Of a DNA stretch of 64,000 nt, positions 34,781 through 43,638 are shown piece by piece. Position 1 is the stretch's first letter. Every line of letters starts with the position of its first letter. Below the pieces are notes generated by a model. The model made no database searches, was not told where the DNA came from, and saw only the letters and a list, made by a program, of their open reading frames with translations. Both the position numbers and the translations under genes were made by a program. The stretch spans positions 1-64,000 of the forward strand of contig NZ_JAIVAC010000002.1 in assembly GCF_020171655.1 (NCBI RefSeq), read 5' to 3'. Source of the stretch: Exiguobacterium aestuarii. GTDB lineage: Bacteria; Bacillota; Bacilli; Exiguobacteriales; Exiguobacteriaceae.

Positions 34781-34980
34781 TCCGATTGTCCTCCCCGTTC
34801 TTGACGGAGAGGAGGATCCTCAGTCGTAGCTGCGGTTCCATCTGTTCCATCTCCGATCTTCCGTTTGTTGATTGATACACGTCATGGTGATCATTCAACG
34901 CTAGAAGTCCGGAAGTTGGAACAGAGGCCACGTCCTCTCGGTATCCATAAAGACCTTCCTTTCTCAAATTGCGCGTAATC
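34781..34980 (-). promoter_or_regulatory. Candidate structured leader of the YitT gene
   Basis: On the minus strand CCTCTCCGT (34804-34812) pairs with ACGGGGAGG (34790-34798), hiding the Shine-Dalgarno. Further up, TCTGTTCC is perfectly complementary to GGAACAGA about 85 nt downstream, a possible long-range stem. A small frame with its own site (GGAAGG, then ATG, 15 codons, MDTERTWPLFQLPDF) lies at about 34909-34956. I recognise no known riboswitch class; the pairings are from inspection only. Confidence 0.45.
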
Positions 34981-35028
34981 TTGTACGTAGTTTACCATAC
35001 ATTTTGATTCAGTTCATGAATTTTACCT

Positions 35029-37152
35029 TTAGTGCATGTTACGTTTCGGTAAATCTTTCTTACCAAACCACCACCAGTTCCAATCCCCAAACAGTTTCAT
35101 AAGAGATGGAACGAGCAGGATTCGGATGATCGTCGCATCAATAAAGATGGCGAGGGCGATCCCGACACCGAGCTGTTTAATCGGGCTGACACCCGTGAAG
35201 GCAAACGCACCGGTCACGACAATCATGATGATGGCAGCCGAGGTAATGATTTTACTCGTTTTCGCCAGTCCCATCTCTGTCGCATAGTCGTTGTCACCTG
35301 TCTCCCGATAGTATTCCTCGATTCGTGAAACGAGAAACACCTCATAGTCCATCGACAATCCGAAGACGAGTGAGAAGATGAAGACCGGTGTCAAAATACT
35401 GATGGTCTCCGCGTCATATACATAACCGGATTCGAAGATGATGACGAGCAAGCCGAACGTTGCTCCGAGACCGAGTACATTCATGAGAATGGCTTTGATT
35501 GGAATCAAGATGGATCGGAATGCCCACATGAGGATGAAGAACGTCGCCAAAATGACGGTGATCACTGCATATGGGATGCTGTCGTAAATCTCATCATAAA
35601 TCTCTTCGTTAAAAGCAGCCGGTCCACCGACCTCAAATCCTTGATCTCGCCAATCGCGGACAAATGCCTGTGCTTCCTTGTCACTCGGTGGTACATCGAA
35701 ACTCACGTTGACGAGGGCAAGATCCGTATTTCCATCAAGCGTGACGAGCCGTTCAAGCGGAGCGAGTTGTTCCGGGGCCGCTTCCACGAGTTGCGTGAAC
35801 GCTTCAGGCGTCAAACCGGACGTCGTCAAAAAGGTCGAGACATTATCGACAATCCCTACTTCGTTTAACTCGTCTGTGAGCGTTGTCAGTTCTTCTAAAA
35901 TCATCGGGTCCGTCAAATCATTCGCTTCGAACAAAATGACCGCATCGGTTGAGTTTTCCCCGAACACATCGTCAAATCGTTCAAGTGCCGCTCGTGATTC
36001 ATACGAAGTCGGGAGCGCATCTGCGTCCGGAATATTCAGCTCTAAGTCACGAACGAACCAAAGACTCGGTAACAGTAACAATAACGCAACGAGCGTCATC
36101 GTTACAGGCCGCTTCATGACGAAGCGGGCAAGCTTTTGCCAGCGTTTTTCTGACTTCGTTTCGTCAGACTTGATGATCCGCCCTTTATTCAAAGCGTCCC
36201 CTACTAAGTAAAGAGATGACGGCAAGAGTGTCAGTGCGGACAAAACAGCCCCCGCGACGGCAATGAGCGCACCGAGCGCGACTGCCTGGAAGACATCGAC
36301 CTGGATAAAGAGTAGACCGGCCAATCCGACAAAGACACATAGTCCAGAAAAGAGAATCGAGCGTCCTGCCGTCGCCACCGTCCGGACGATGGCTTCTTCT
36401 CTCGATTGTCCACGCGTCAACTCTTCACGATACCGATTGACGAGGAGCAATGAGAAATCAATCCCGAGCGCAATGGCAACCATCGCCACGGCGTTCAAGA
36501 CGAATATGGATAATTCCATGTTTTGCGCAAAAAAGAATAGAGACCCTGCCGCTACGATGAACGTGATGAGTCCGACGAGCAACGGCATGAGTGCCGCGAG
36601 CGGCGTTCCGAAAACAAGTAACAATACGACGAGAGCAACCGGAATCCCGATCAACTCTGCTCGAATCAAGTCATTTTTCGATGCCTCGTTCAAGTCGTCT
36701 GCAAATACCGGTTCCCCAGTCAACCGCACTTCTGTATCTGTGTCTGTGATCAGGGCGTCACGAACCGCCTCAATCGAAGATTCGGCTGCTTCATAGTCTT
36801 CAAATTCAAGCACAAAGTACGAGACGTCGCCTGAACGAGCATCTGGATTCTCTGACGGCGTAATGACACCATCAATCGACCGAATTGCCTCGAACCGTTG
36901 CTGTTGTTCGTCCATGACCGTATCTATTTCTCCGCCTTCAAACAAGACGATCATCGAGGCACCGGCACGGTCGAACCGTTCATTCAACGTATCTTCTACT
37001 TGTTGGAATCGCCCGTCTTGAATCGCGAAGCCGTTTCCTCTCAACTCACCCGGGAGCTGCAGCCCAAAATAGACCGACCCTGCGAGTAAAATCGTCCAAA
37101 TGAGTAGTACTCCATATCGAAAGCGAACCAACTGTCTACCTAACCATTCCAT
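35029..37152 (-). CDS. MMPL/RND family transporter
   Basis: 707 aa, similar in size and layout to B. subtilis YdfJ. An N-terminal membrane segment is followed by an outer loop, then a block of five or six segments with GIDFSLLLVNRYREEL, and the same again in the C-half (GLSMDYEVFLVSRIEEYY). It is a proton-driven exporter; substrates unknown. ATG at 37152 has GGAGGAG upstream. Confidence 0.85.
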   Translation of the reverse strand: MEWLGRQLVRFRYGVLLIWTILLAGSVYFGLQLPGELRGNGFAIQDGRFQQVEDTLNERFDRAGASMIVLFEGGEIDTVMDEQQQRFEAIRSIDGVITPSENPDARSGDVSYFVLEFEDYEAAESSIEAVRDALITDTDTEVRLTGEPVFADDLNEASKNDLIRAELIGIPVALVVLLLVFGTPLAALMPLLVGLITFIVAAGSLFFFAQNMELSIFVLNAVAMVAIALGIDFSLLLVNRYREELTRGQSREEAIVRTVATAGRSILFSGLCVFVGLAGLLFIQVDVFQAVALGALIAVAGAVLSALTLLPSSLYLVGDALNKGRIIKSDETKSEKRWQKLARFVMKRPVTMTLVALLLLLPSLWFVRDLELNIPDADALPTSYESRAALERFDDVFGENSTDAVILFEANDLTDPMILEELTTLTDELNEVGIVDNVSTFLTTSGLTPEAFTQLVEAAPEQLAPLERLVTLDGNTDLALVNVSFDVPPSDKEAQAFVRDWRDQGFEVGGPAAFNEEIYDEIYDSIPYAVITVILATFFILMWAFRSILIPIKAILMNVLGLGATFGLLVIIFESGYVYDAETISILTPVFIFSLVFGLSMDYEVFLVSRIEEYYRETGDNDYATEMGLAKTSKIITSAAIIMIVVTGAFAFTGVSPIKQLGVGIALAIFIDATIIRILLVPSLMKLFGDWNWWWFGKKDLPKRNMH

Positions 37153-37217
37153 CTTTGTCACTCCTCCCTGTCTAACCATCTACTTCCCGTTTCTCTCTTC
37201 ATTCATCATCACTTCAC

Positions 37218-37248
37218 AAAAAATTCCTGAACCTGTTTCGGTTCAGGA
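37218..37248 (-). terminator. Terminator of the gene at 37243
   Basis: A 9-bp stem TCCTGAACC/GGTTCAGGA followed by A then T6 on the minus strand. The stop codon TGA is in the stem. Confidence 0.9.
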
Positions 37249-38043
37249 TTCTTGTCGTTCAAAGACTTGAAGCCAACTATGGCAAAATCGTGGTGGTGCG
37301 GATAAGACGACGAGTCGGTCTCCTCGGTCATCTAACAGCATGACCTTCAGCAATTGATTGTCCGCACACACAGTCGAACAAAACAGTTCTTCTTCTCGAC
37401 GAAACAGTTGGAACGCTTCGGTCGAAGTGATTGCCGTCGTTTCGCCGACTTGATCGAGGATGACCGTATCACGGTCCCCTTTATACGGAATACGCCAGTT
37501 CTCATTCGTTTTCACATTCTCCACTAAAAAGTGATGCGTGTTTTCATCAAATAAGGTCACACATGTTTCAGGTGTGAATCGTTCAAAATCATACGTCCCT
37601 TGATATGCCAGCTCAATGATGTTCCCAAAGAGCGGAACTTCTTCGTAGCGACTATATCGAAACGTATGATCGTGGAGATTCAAAGCCACGACATCCGATT
37701 CGGCTGAATATAAGAAGATGTCATCGCCTTGCCAATAGTGCAAATTGCTAAACCAGTCACCGTTAAAACGTTGTGGAATCGCATGCGTCTCCATCTGTCC
37801 TTTTTGTAAATCAATGACTCCGTAAAGTCCTTTTTCTCGGAACCATGCCACGGCACGCGTCGCATTCGGTTCCACATATAGGGCGCACGGTGTCCAAGCC
37901 CAGTCAATCTCCCAGCGAATTTGGGACGACTCGTCAAAGAACAAAAATCCGGTTTGCGCCAAGTACAACATCCAACCTTCACCGACACGTTCTAACCATT
38001 CGATCGTTTGATGAAATTGAAAGTCTGCTGTTTGTTTGTACAT
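37243..38043 (-). CDS. Soluble protein with repeated beta-strand pattern, unknown
   Basis: 266 aa, rich in tryptophan and aromatic residues, with repeating strands such as GWMLYLAQTGFLFFDESSQIRW and DDIFLYSAESDVVALNLHDHTF that look like a beta-propeller. No signal peptide and no family recognised. It is divergent from the YycC gene. Confidence 0.6.
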   Translation of the reverse strand: MYKQTADFQFHQTIEWLERVGEGWMLYLAQTGFLFFDESSQIRWEIDWAWTPCALYVEPNATRAVAWFREKGLYGVIDLQKGQMETHAIPQRFNGDWFSNLHYWQGDDIFLYSAESDVVALNLHDHTFRYSRYEEVPLFGNIIELAYQGTYDFERFTPETCVTLFDENTHHFLVENVKTNENWRIPYKGDRDTVILDQVGETTAITSTEAFQLFRREEELFCSTVCADNQLLKVMLLDDRGDRLVVLSAPPRFCHSWLQVFERQES

Positions 38044-38106
38044 TTGATCACTTCCTAATTTCAGCTTAGCAACGACCGAAGCGAAATTCGATTTTGAATG
38101 TGTTCG

Positions 38107-38136
38107 TTCAACACATTTTCGATTTTCCTGTATACT
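38107..38136 (+). promoter_or_regulatory. Promoter of the YycC-like gene
   Basis: TTCAAC (38107-38112), 18-bp spacer and TATACT (38131-38136), 38 bp before the ATG. Confidence 0.5.
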
Positions 38137-38173
38137 GTCGGTATAGATGAATGGTTCAGAAAGGAGTATACCG

Positions 38174-38338
38174 ATGCGCCCATTACAATTATCACCAGAG
38201 ACCGCGGTTGAGCTTGCGAAAAAGTTGAACGTCCCGCTCGAAGAATTGATGCATATGCCGAAGCATATTCTCGTTCAAAAAATGATGCAACTCGAGGCAT
38301 CTCAAACAGAGGAAGACACACCAAAGGAGACGGATTAA
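38174..38338 (+). CDS. YycC-like small protein
   Basis: 54 aa. MRPLQLSPETAVELAKKLNV and LEELMHMPKHILVQKM closely resemble the B. subtilis YycC family, of unknown function. AAAGGAG lies just before the ATG. The stop codon lies in the loop of its terminator. Confidence 0.72.
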   Translation: MRPLQLSPETAVELAKKLNVPLEELMHMPKHILVQKMMQLEASQTEEDTPKETD

Positions 38339-38352
38339 CGTCTCCTTTTTTG
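38326..38352 (+). terminator. Terminator of the YycC-like gene
   Basis: GGAGACG-GATTAA-CGTCTCC with T6. The loop contains the stop codon. Confidence 0.9.
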
Positions 38353-38353
38353 A

Positions 38354-40351
38354 TTACTGTTCTTTACGTTTTCGTTTTTTCGATACGTACCAGAGACCAC
38401 CGAGCACAGCGAGTGCGGCACCTCCGGCAACAGCGTATTTGCTGTAGTCCGGACGACGCTCCGTCACCACGAGTGTCGATAGTGGCGCGACTGTCAGATG
38501 ACGGTCCTCGATTTGACGCGGCGCCGTCAGATTGACGGTATGGTCTTCCACGTTTACTTCAAACTTACCGGACGGAAGTTTAATCTCGACCGCTTCCTCT
38601 AACGCGTTATGATACACGACATGTCGTTCTACATACCCTTCGACGTGGCGGCTCAACTCGAATGCGATCACGCCTTCTTCTTCATCGAAGAAGCGTAAGT
38701 GTTTTCGAATCTGTTCCGTGTTCTCGAGTCGGAAGAGCGGATACTGTTTCCGCAGGCGCAAGAGACCTTTCACATACTCCACACTCGGCGCTTCTTGTTC
38801 TGCACGTGTCCAGTCGACACGGTTGACGACCTCACCTGAGTTAAAGCTGTTCTCGTCTCCATCCTTTGTCCGGAAGAACTCTTGCCCACTATGGAGGAAC
38901 GGAATCCCTTGTCCGAGAAGTACGATGGATGTCGCCAAACGATGACGGCGACGGCGTGTCGTCTCATCATCTTCCGGATTCGTCACGGACAACTTGTCCC
39001 AAAGCGTCAAGTTATCGTGACATTCGACATAGTTGACGACCTGGTTCGGTTCATCGGCAAAACTTTGGCTCGTAATCCCGCCAGCGATTCCTCGTTTCAC
39101 GTCAGCCGTCATGTCTGTGTTGCCGCTCACCCAACCTGGTAAGTCCTCGATGAACACGTCTCCACGAACACCATCTCGAATCCCATCATTAAATTGCGCG
39201 ATTCGTGGCATCTTATGCGCATTGTGTTGATTCGCTTTTTTACGGACCGGGAGTGGCGTATCTAAATCCCAACCTTCTCCGATGACCAGAATGGACGGGT
39301 CGACGCGATCAAGCGCCTTCCGAATTTGATTCATCGTCTTCACATCATGTAATCCCATCAAGTCGAAACGGAATCCGTCAATCATGAATTCCTTCGCCCA
39401 ATATGTGACACACTCGACCATGAGCTTACGCATCATCGCGCGTTCAGATGCCGTGTCATTCCCACATGCCGAACCGTCTGCGAGTGTTCCGTCCTCATTT
39501 AGTCGATAGTAATAATCCGGGACGAATTGACCGAGCGGTGTCGTCAACGCATCGTACGTATGGTTGAAGACGACGTCCATGATGACACGGATGCCCCGAT
39601 CGTGGAGGGCTTGAATCATCGCTTTTAGTTCAATGATTCGTGTCGCCGGATCGTCTGCTGACGAGGCGTATGACCCTTCGACCGCAAAGTAATGCACCGG
39701 GTCATATCCCCAGTTATAGTTATCTTCCCCTTCACGTGACTCATTCACCGACCCGTAGTCAAAGAATGGCATCAATTGAAGATGTGTGATACCGAGCGAT
39801 GTGATGTAATCGAGTCCAGTCGGGTAACCGCTCGTGGTCGTCGTTCCCGTCTCGGTCATCCCCAAGAACTTCCCACGATGTGTGGCCCCGCTCTCCGGAT
39901 GACTCGTCAAATCACGTACGTGCGCTTCGTAAATGACCGCTTCTTGTGAAGAATTGAATAGCGGACGTTCTTTAATCCAATGGTCCGGGTTCAAGGATGC
40001 CGGGTCAAGCAGACATCCACGCTTCCCATTCACTCCGACGACTTTTGCATAAGGATCGAGTGATTCCACTTTCTTCCCATCAATCATTGCTTCAAATACA
40101 TAAAATTGACCTTCGAACAAAGCGCGGTCGAGTTCAATGACCCACGTCCCCTTCTCAGCCGATTCGAGTTCGAGTCGATCAAACTTGCGGGCACGGGCTG
40201 TGCGATATAACTTGACCGACATCTGTTCCGCTACCGGAGACCAGACACGTAGTCGAATCTGTTCCCCTTTAAACGTCACCCCAAGGTCTTTCCCGTGATA
40301 GGCAACGTGATCTAAGTCTGCTTGTGTGTATTGATCCATTGTACGTTCCAT
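38354..40351 (-). CDS. Type I pullulanase with C-terminal membrane tail
   Basis: 665 aa, glycoside hydrolase family 13. An N-terminal starch-associated beta domain is followed by the type I hallmark YNWGYDP, then DVVFNHT, DGFRFDLMG (nucleophile Asp), EGWD (acid) and VECHDN. It cuts alpha-1,6 links in glycogen, pullulan and limit dextrins. There is no signal peptide, but the last 30 residues are a hydrophobic AVAGGAALAVLGGLWYV followed by SKKRKRKEQ. That suggests tail-anchoring to the inner face of the membrane, unlike ordinary AmyX. ATG at 40351 has GGAG upstream. Confidence 0.9.
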   Translation of the reverse strand: MERTMDQYTQADLDHVAYHGKDLGVTFKGEQIRLRVWSPVAEQMSVKLYRTARARKFDRLELESAEKGTWVIELDRALFEGQFYVFEAMIDGKKVESLDPYAKVVGVNGKRGCLLDPASLNPDHWIKERPLFNSSQEAVIYEAHVRDLTSHPESGATHRGKFLGMTETGTTTTSGYPTGLDYITSLGITHLQLMPFFDYGSVNESREGEDNYNWGYDPVHYFAVEGSYASSADDPATRIIELKAMIQALHDRGIRVIMDVVFNHTYDALTTPLGQFVPDYYYRLNEDGTLADGSACGNDTASERAMMRKLMVECVTYWAKEFMIDGFRFDLMGLHDVKTMNQIRKALDRVDPSILVIGEGWDLDTPLPVRKKANQHNAHKMPRIAQFNDGIRDGVRGDVFIEDLPGWVSGNTDMTADVKRGIAGGITSQSFADEPNQVVNYVECHDNLTLWDKLSVTNPEDDETTRRRRHRLATSIVLLGQGIPFLHSGQEFFRTKDGDENSFNSGEVVNRVDWTRAEQEAPSVEYVKGLLRLRKQYPLFRLENTEQIRKHLRFFDEEEGVIAFELSRHVEGYVERHVVYHNALEEAVEIKLPSGKFEVNVEDHTVNLTAPRQIEDRHLTVAPLSTLVVTERRPDYSKYAVAGGAALAVLGGLWYVSKKRKRKEQ

Positions 40352-40419
40352 CTCTTCACTCCTTCACTGCTTCAAATCTGCTATCATTATAACAAAACCA
40401 CACAAAGGATGGATGAAAC

Positions 40420-40911
40420 ATGGCAAAAGACAATTCTTTCGATATCGTGTCCGAAATGAATCTTGAAGAAGTGAAGAACGCGATTCAAATCGCGGAGAAG
40501 GAAATTTTGAACCGTTACGACTTTAAAGGATCAAAAAGTGAGATGTCGCTCGACAACGGCGACCTCGTCCTCATCTCGGATGACGACTACAAACTCGAGC
40601 AATTGAAAGGCGTCTTAATCACGAAGTTGATCAAGCGCGGCGTCCCGACAAAAAACCTCGACTATCAAAAAGTAGAGAACGCACTCGGCGGCACGGTTCG
40701 CCAACGTGTGAAATTGAAGAGCGGGATCGACAAAGATGACGCGAAGAAAATCAACAACGCCATCAAGGAATCAAAACTTAAAGTCAAATCGCAAATTCAA
40801 GACGATCAAATCCGAGTGACGGGGAAATCACGTGACGATCTTCAAGCTGTCATGCAGCTCGTTCGTGAGCTCGAGTTGTCCGTCGACGCCCAATTCACGA
40901 ACTTCCGATGA
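40420..40911 (+). CDS. YajQ family protein
   Basis: 163 aa, the usual length. It begins [18 protein letters not shown] and contains [12 protein letters not shown], both diagnostic. YajQ proteins bind nucleotides, and c-di-GMP in some species. It overlaps the next gene by four bases (ATGA). Confidence 0.93.
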   Translation: MAKDNSFDIVSEMNLEEVKNAIQIAEKEILNRYDFKGSKSEMSLDNGDLVLISDDDYKLEQLKGVLITKLIKRGVPTKNLDYQKVENALGGTVRQRVKLKSGIDKDDAKKINNAIKESKLKVKSQIQDDQIRVTGKSRDDLQAVMQLVRELELSVDAQFTNFR

Positions 40912-41486
40912 AACTCGCGATCATCAGTGACCCACACGGTTCGTTTGATGATTTGAAGGCGGTTCTCGATGATGTCCGGCGGGAAACAGAGCATATTCTC
41001 TGCCTCGGCGACCTATATGAATGCCATATCGGGAAAAAACGACGTCACGAGCGCTTTCATCATGTGGAAGACGTCGTGACATATGACCCGAACTATGAAG
41101 CGCTACTGACGTTCCCGAGTCTACGTGGTAATCAGGAGGAGCGAATCGACGAGGTGCTCGTCATCGACCATCCCGTGAAAACACGGATTTCCTTATTGCC
41201 CGAACAGACGACTCTTGGCGAAGCACGCTTTTTACATGGACATCAAGTCAAGTGGAACGAAGATTGGGAACCGGTTGTCGAAAAAGGGAAATATCCGCTC
41301 GTCTTCATCGGACATAGTCACATTCCCGGGATTTACCGGAAAGGAAAATCCTTGCCGTGGGAAATCGGGATACCGTTCCATTTGAAGAAGAAACGATATG
41401 TCATCAACGTCGGTGCCGTCATCTTCGACCGGGAATGGTGTCTCTATGACACGGAAGCCCGAACGGTGACGCGGATGAAAGTGTGA
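40908..41486 (+). CDS. Metallophosphoesterase
   Basis: 192 aa. Metal-binding motifs in order: IISDPHG (DxH), LGDLYE (GD), LRGNQEE (GNxE), HGHQVKW and FIGHSHIPG (GHSH). It is like YfcE-type calcineurin phosphoesterases; the substrate is unknown. Cotranslated with YajQ. Confidence 0.87.
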   Translation: MKLAIISDPHGSFDDLKAVLDDVRRETEHILCLGDLYECHIGKKRRHERFHHVEDVVTYDPNYEALLTFPSLRGNQEERIDEVLVIDHPVKTRISLLPEQTTLGEARFLHGHQVKWNEDWEPVVEKGKYPLVFIGHSHIPGIYRKGKSLPWEIGIPFHLKKKRYVINVGAVIFDREWCLYDTEARTVTRMKV

Positions 41487-41493
41487 GCATAAG

Positions 41494-41524
41494 AAAAGGA
41501 CCTCAACATCGTTGAGGTCCTTTC
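41494..41524. terminator. Bidirectional terminator
   Basis: AAAGGACCTCAAC-ATC-GTTGAGGTCCTTT between convergent genes. Confidence 0.9.
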
Positions 41525-41531
41525 GTCTGTC

Positions 41532-43214
41532 TTACATTTCTTCCGGAGCTTCGACACCGAGTAAGCGTAGTCCTTCCGTCAATACGAGCGTCACTGCCTT
41601 CACGAGCGCGAGACGCGATTGTTTGCCTGCATCTTCTTCTAAAACGCGGACATGACCGTAATACTTGTTGAACGCTTGCGCGAGGTCAAGTACGTAGCGG
41701 CTGATGATTGATGGTTCGCGACGTTCATGTGCACGCGTGATGACGTGTGGGAACGCGTTGAGCATCGTGACGACACCCCATGAGTAGTCATCATCTGCAC
41801 CAGTGAACGGTGAGCCATCATAGTTTCCTTTACGGAGGAGTGAGTTCGCACGGGCATTCGTGTATTGAACGTAAGGTCCTGTCTCCCCTTCAAACTTGAG
41901 CATGCTGTCGAGATCGAATTCGATGTTGTTGATGCGTTCGTTCTTCAAGTCGTGGAAGACGACCGCTCCGACACCAACCATGCGTGCAACGTCTTTTGCG
42001 TTCGCAAGGTCCGGATTCTTCTGTTCGATGTTTGCTTGTGCTTTTTCGATTGCTTCTTTCAACACTTCCTCAAGAAGAACGATGCGCCCTTTACGTGTCG
42101 ACATCTTCTTCCCTTCTTGCAAGATCAAGCCGAACGGTACGTGATGCATGCCATCGACGAAGTCGTAGCCGAGCTTACGAAGAACCGAGAAGAGTTGTTT
42201 GAAGTGAAGCGCCTGTTCACCACCGACGACATAGTTCGCTTGCACGAAGTTGTATGTCTCGTAGCGATAGATCGCTGCTGCCAAGTCGCGTGTCGCGTAC
42301 AATGTCGCGCCATCTTTCTTCTTGATTAAGCATGGTGGCAGATTCTCTTCTTCGAGCGAGACGACCATCGCGCCTTCACTTTCGACTAAGAGATTTTTTT
42401 CTTCGAGCATCTCGACGACGCGTCCCATCTTATCATTGTAGAACGCCTCACCGTTGAAGCTCTCGAATTTCACACCGAGGAGGTCGTATACTTTTTGGAA
42501 CTCCTTGAGTGACTCGTCACGGAACCATTGCCAAAGCTCTGTCGCTTCCGCATCACCATCTTCAAGCTTTTTGAACCAAGCACGACCTTCGTCTTCGAGT
42601 TCTGGTTGTGTCTTCGCTTCTTCGTGGAAATGGACGTATAATTTTAAAAGTTCTGCGATTGGATTGGCGCGTACCGCTTCCTCATCGCCCCACTTCTTGT
42701 AGGCGACCATCAATTTCCCAAACTGAGTGCCCCAGTCACCGAGGTGGTTGACGCCAACGACGTCATATCCGTTTTTACGTGCGATTTGGTTGATCGCATT
42801 CCCAATCACCGTCGAACGTAAGTGACCCATCGAGAACGGCTTCGCAATGTTTGGTGACGAGAAGTCCGTCACAATCGTTTCATTGCGTGTTGCATGTGTC
42901 GCGTACTCTGACTTCTCCTCGAGCACCGTGTTGATGATTTCTTTTGACACGACGCCACGGCTCAAGAAGACGTTGACGTAAGGTCCCGCTGCCTCGACTT
43001 TTGTGAACAATTCATCATTCAAGTCATTCGCGATATCTGTCGCGATCATGACAGGTGCTTTACGGTAAGCTTTCGCCAATTGGAAACATGGGAACGCGAG
43101 GTCACCATGTGCCTCGTGTTTTGGCTTCTCAATCAATGCTTCAATCTGGTCAATCGTGAGCTCGTCTCCGATGACACGTGACAACGCTTCTGCGTACTTG
43201 CGTTCATAACTCAT
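41532..43214 (-). CDS. argS: Arginyl-tRNA synthetase
   Basis: 560 aa, class I synthetase. The HIGH-type motif is SPNIAKPFSMGHLRST and the KMSKS-equivalent EGKKMSTRKG; the C-terminus has the anticodon-binding helical domain. ATG at 43214 follows GAAGGAGG; the frame runs back to 43382 but that part is the T-box leader. It charges tRNA-Arg, one of which lies at 216-292. Confidence 0.95.
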   Translation of the reverse strand: MSYERKYAEALSRVIGDELTIDQIEALIEKPKHEAHGDLAFPCFQLAKAYRKAPVMIATDIANDLNDELFTKVEAAGPYVNVFLSRGVVSKEIINTVLEEKSEYATHATRNETIVTDFSSPNIAKPFSMGHLRSTVIGNAINQIARKNGYDVVGVNHLGDWGTQFGKLMVAYKKWGDEEAVRANPIAELLKLYVHFHEEAKTQPELEDEGRAWFKKLEDGDAEATELWQWFRDESLKEFQKVYDLLGVKFESFNGEAFYNDKMGRVVEMLEEKNLLVESEGAMVVSLEEENLPPCLIKKKDGATLYATRDLAAAIYRYETYNFVQANYVVGGEQALHFKQLFSVLRKLGYDFVDGMHHVPFGLILQEGKKMSTRKGRIVLLEEVLKEAIEKAQANIEQKNPDLANAKDVARMVGVGAVVFHDLKNERINNIEFDLDSMLKFEGETGPYVQYTNARANSLLRKGNYDGSPFTGADDDYSWGVVTMLNAFPHVITRAHERREPSIISRYVLDLAQAFNKYYGHVRVLEEDAGKQSRLALVKAVTLVLTEGLRLLGVEAPEEM

Positions 43215-43246
43215 TTGTATGTCCTCCTTCTTCGTATCACAACTCA

Positions 43247-43500
43247 TAAAAAAAACGCCCTTTGCATAGATGCAAAGAGACGGGAATTCCCGCGGTACCA
43301 CTCTTCTTGCCTGCATGACGCAGACCGCTTTATGGTGATAACGGTTCCCTCCGGCTATGCCTACTCTCGTTTCGGATAGCATCTCAAAAGTGCGTTTCGC
43401 GACGTTTGTCAGCCTGGGCTCTCACCAATCCCCAGGTCGCTTTGTTGACTAAACCATCGTTACTCTCTTTTTCATCGACATTCGTCTATGCGGTTGAAAA
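43247..43500 (-). promoter_or_regulatory. T-box riboswitch controlling argS
   Basis: The minus strand has the T-box sequence AGTGGTACCGCGGG (43289-43302), followed by a terminator stem CTTTGCAT/ATGCAAAG (43259-43276) and T8. Upstream lies stem I with an AG-bulge-like GGTGAGAGCC and an AGTA motif. The specifier is probably CGC (43392-43394) in GAAACGCAC, an arginine codon. Uncharged tRNA-Arg would stop termination. The specifier is inferred by eye. Confidence 0.88.
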
Positions 43501-43508
43501 GCAATTTC

Positions 43509-43537
43509 ATTATAGAGGATATTCCGTGTATACTCAA
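43509..43537 (-). promoter_or_regulatory. argS T-box promoter
   Basis: On the minus strand TTGAGT (43532-43537), 17-bp spacer, TATAAT (43509-43514). Confidence 0.78.
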
Positions 43538-43638
43538 TGCTAGAATTCAAGCATCATGGAACAGAAGCAGGACTCACACGAAATCGTGACGAATCTTTAC
43601 TATTAGATCTTGAAATGTCCCATGCTAGGAGGGAACAC

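Noticed and set aside
34713-34967. An 84-aa minus-strand frame before the YitT gene
   Set aside because: It overlaps the YitT start in another frame and has no family likeness; the region is better read as a leader. Only the short 15-codon frame has a good ribosome site.
41532-43382. 616-aa ArgS start
   Set aside because: The extra N-terminus is the T-box leader read in frame; MSYERKYAEAL at 43214 has the Shine-Dalgarno and the family start.
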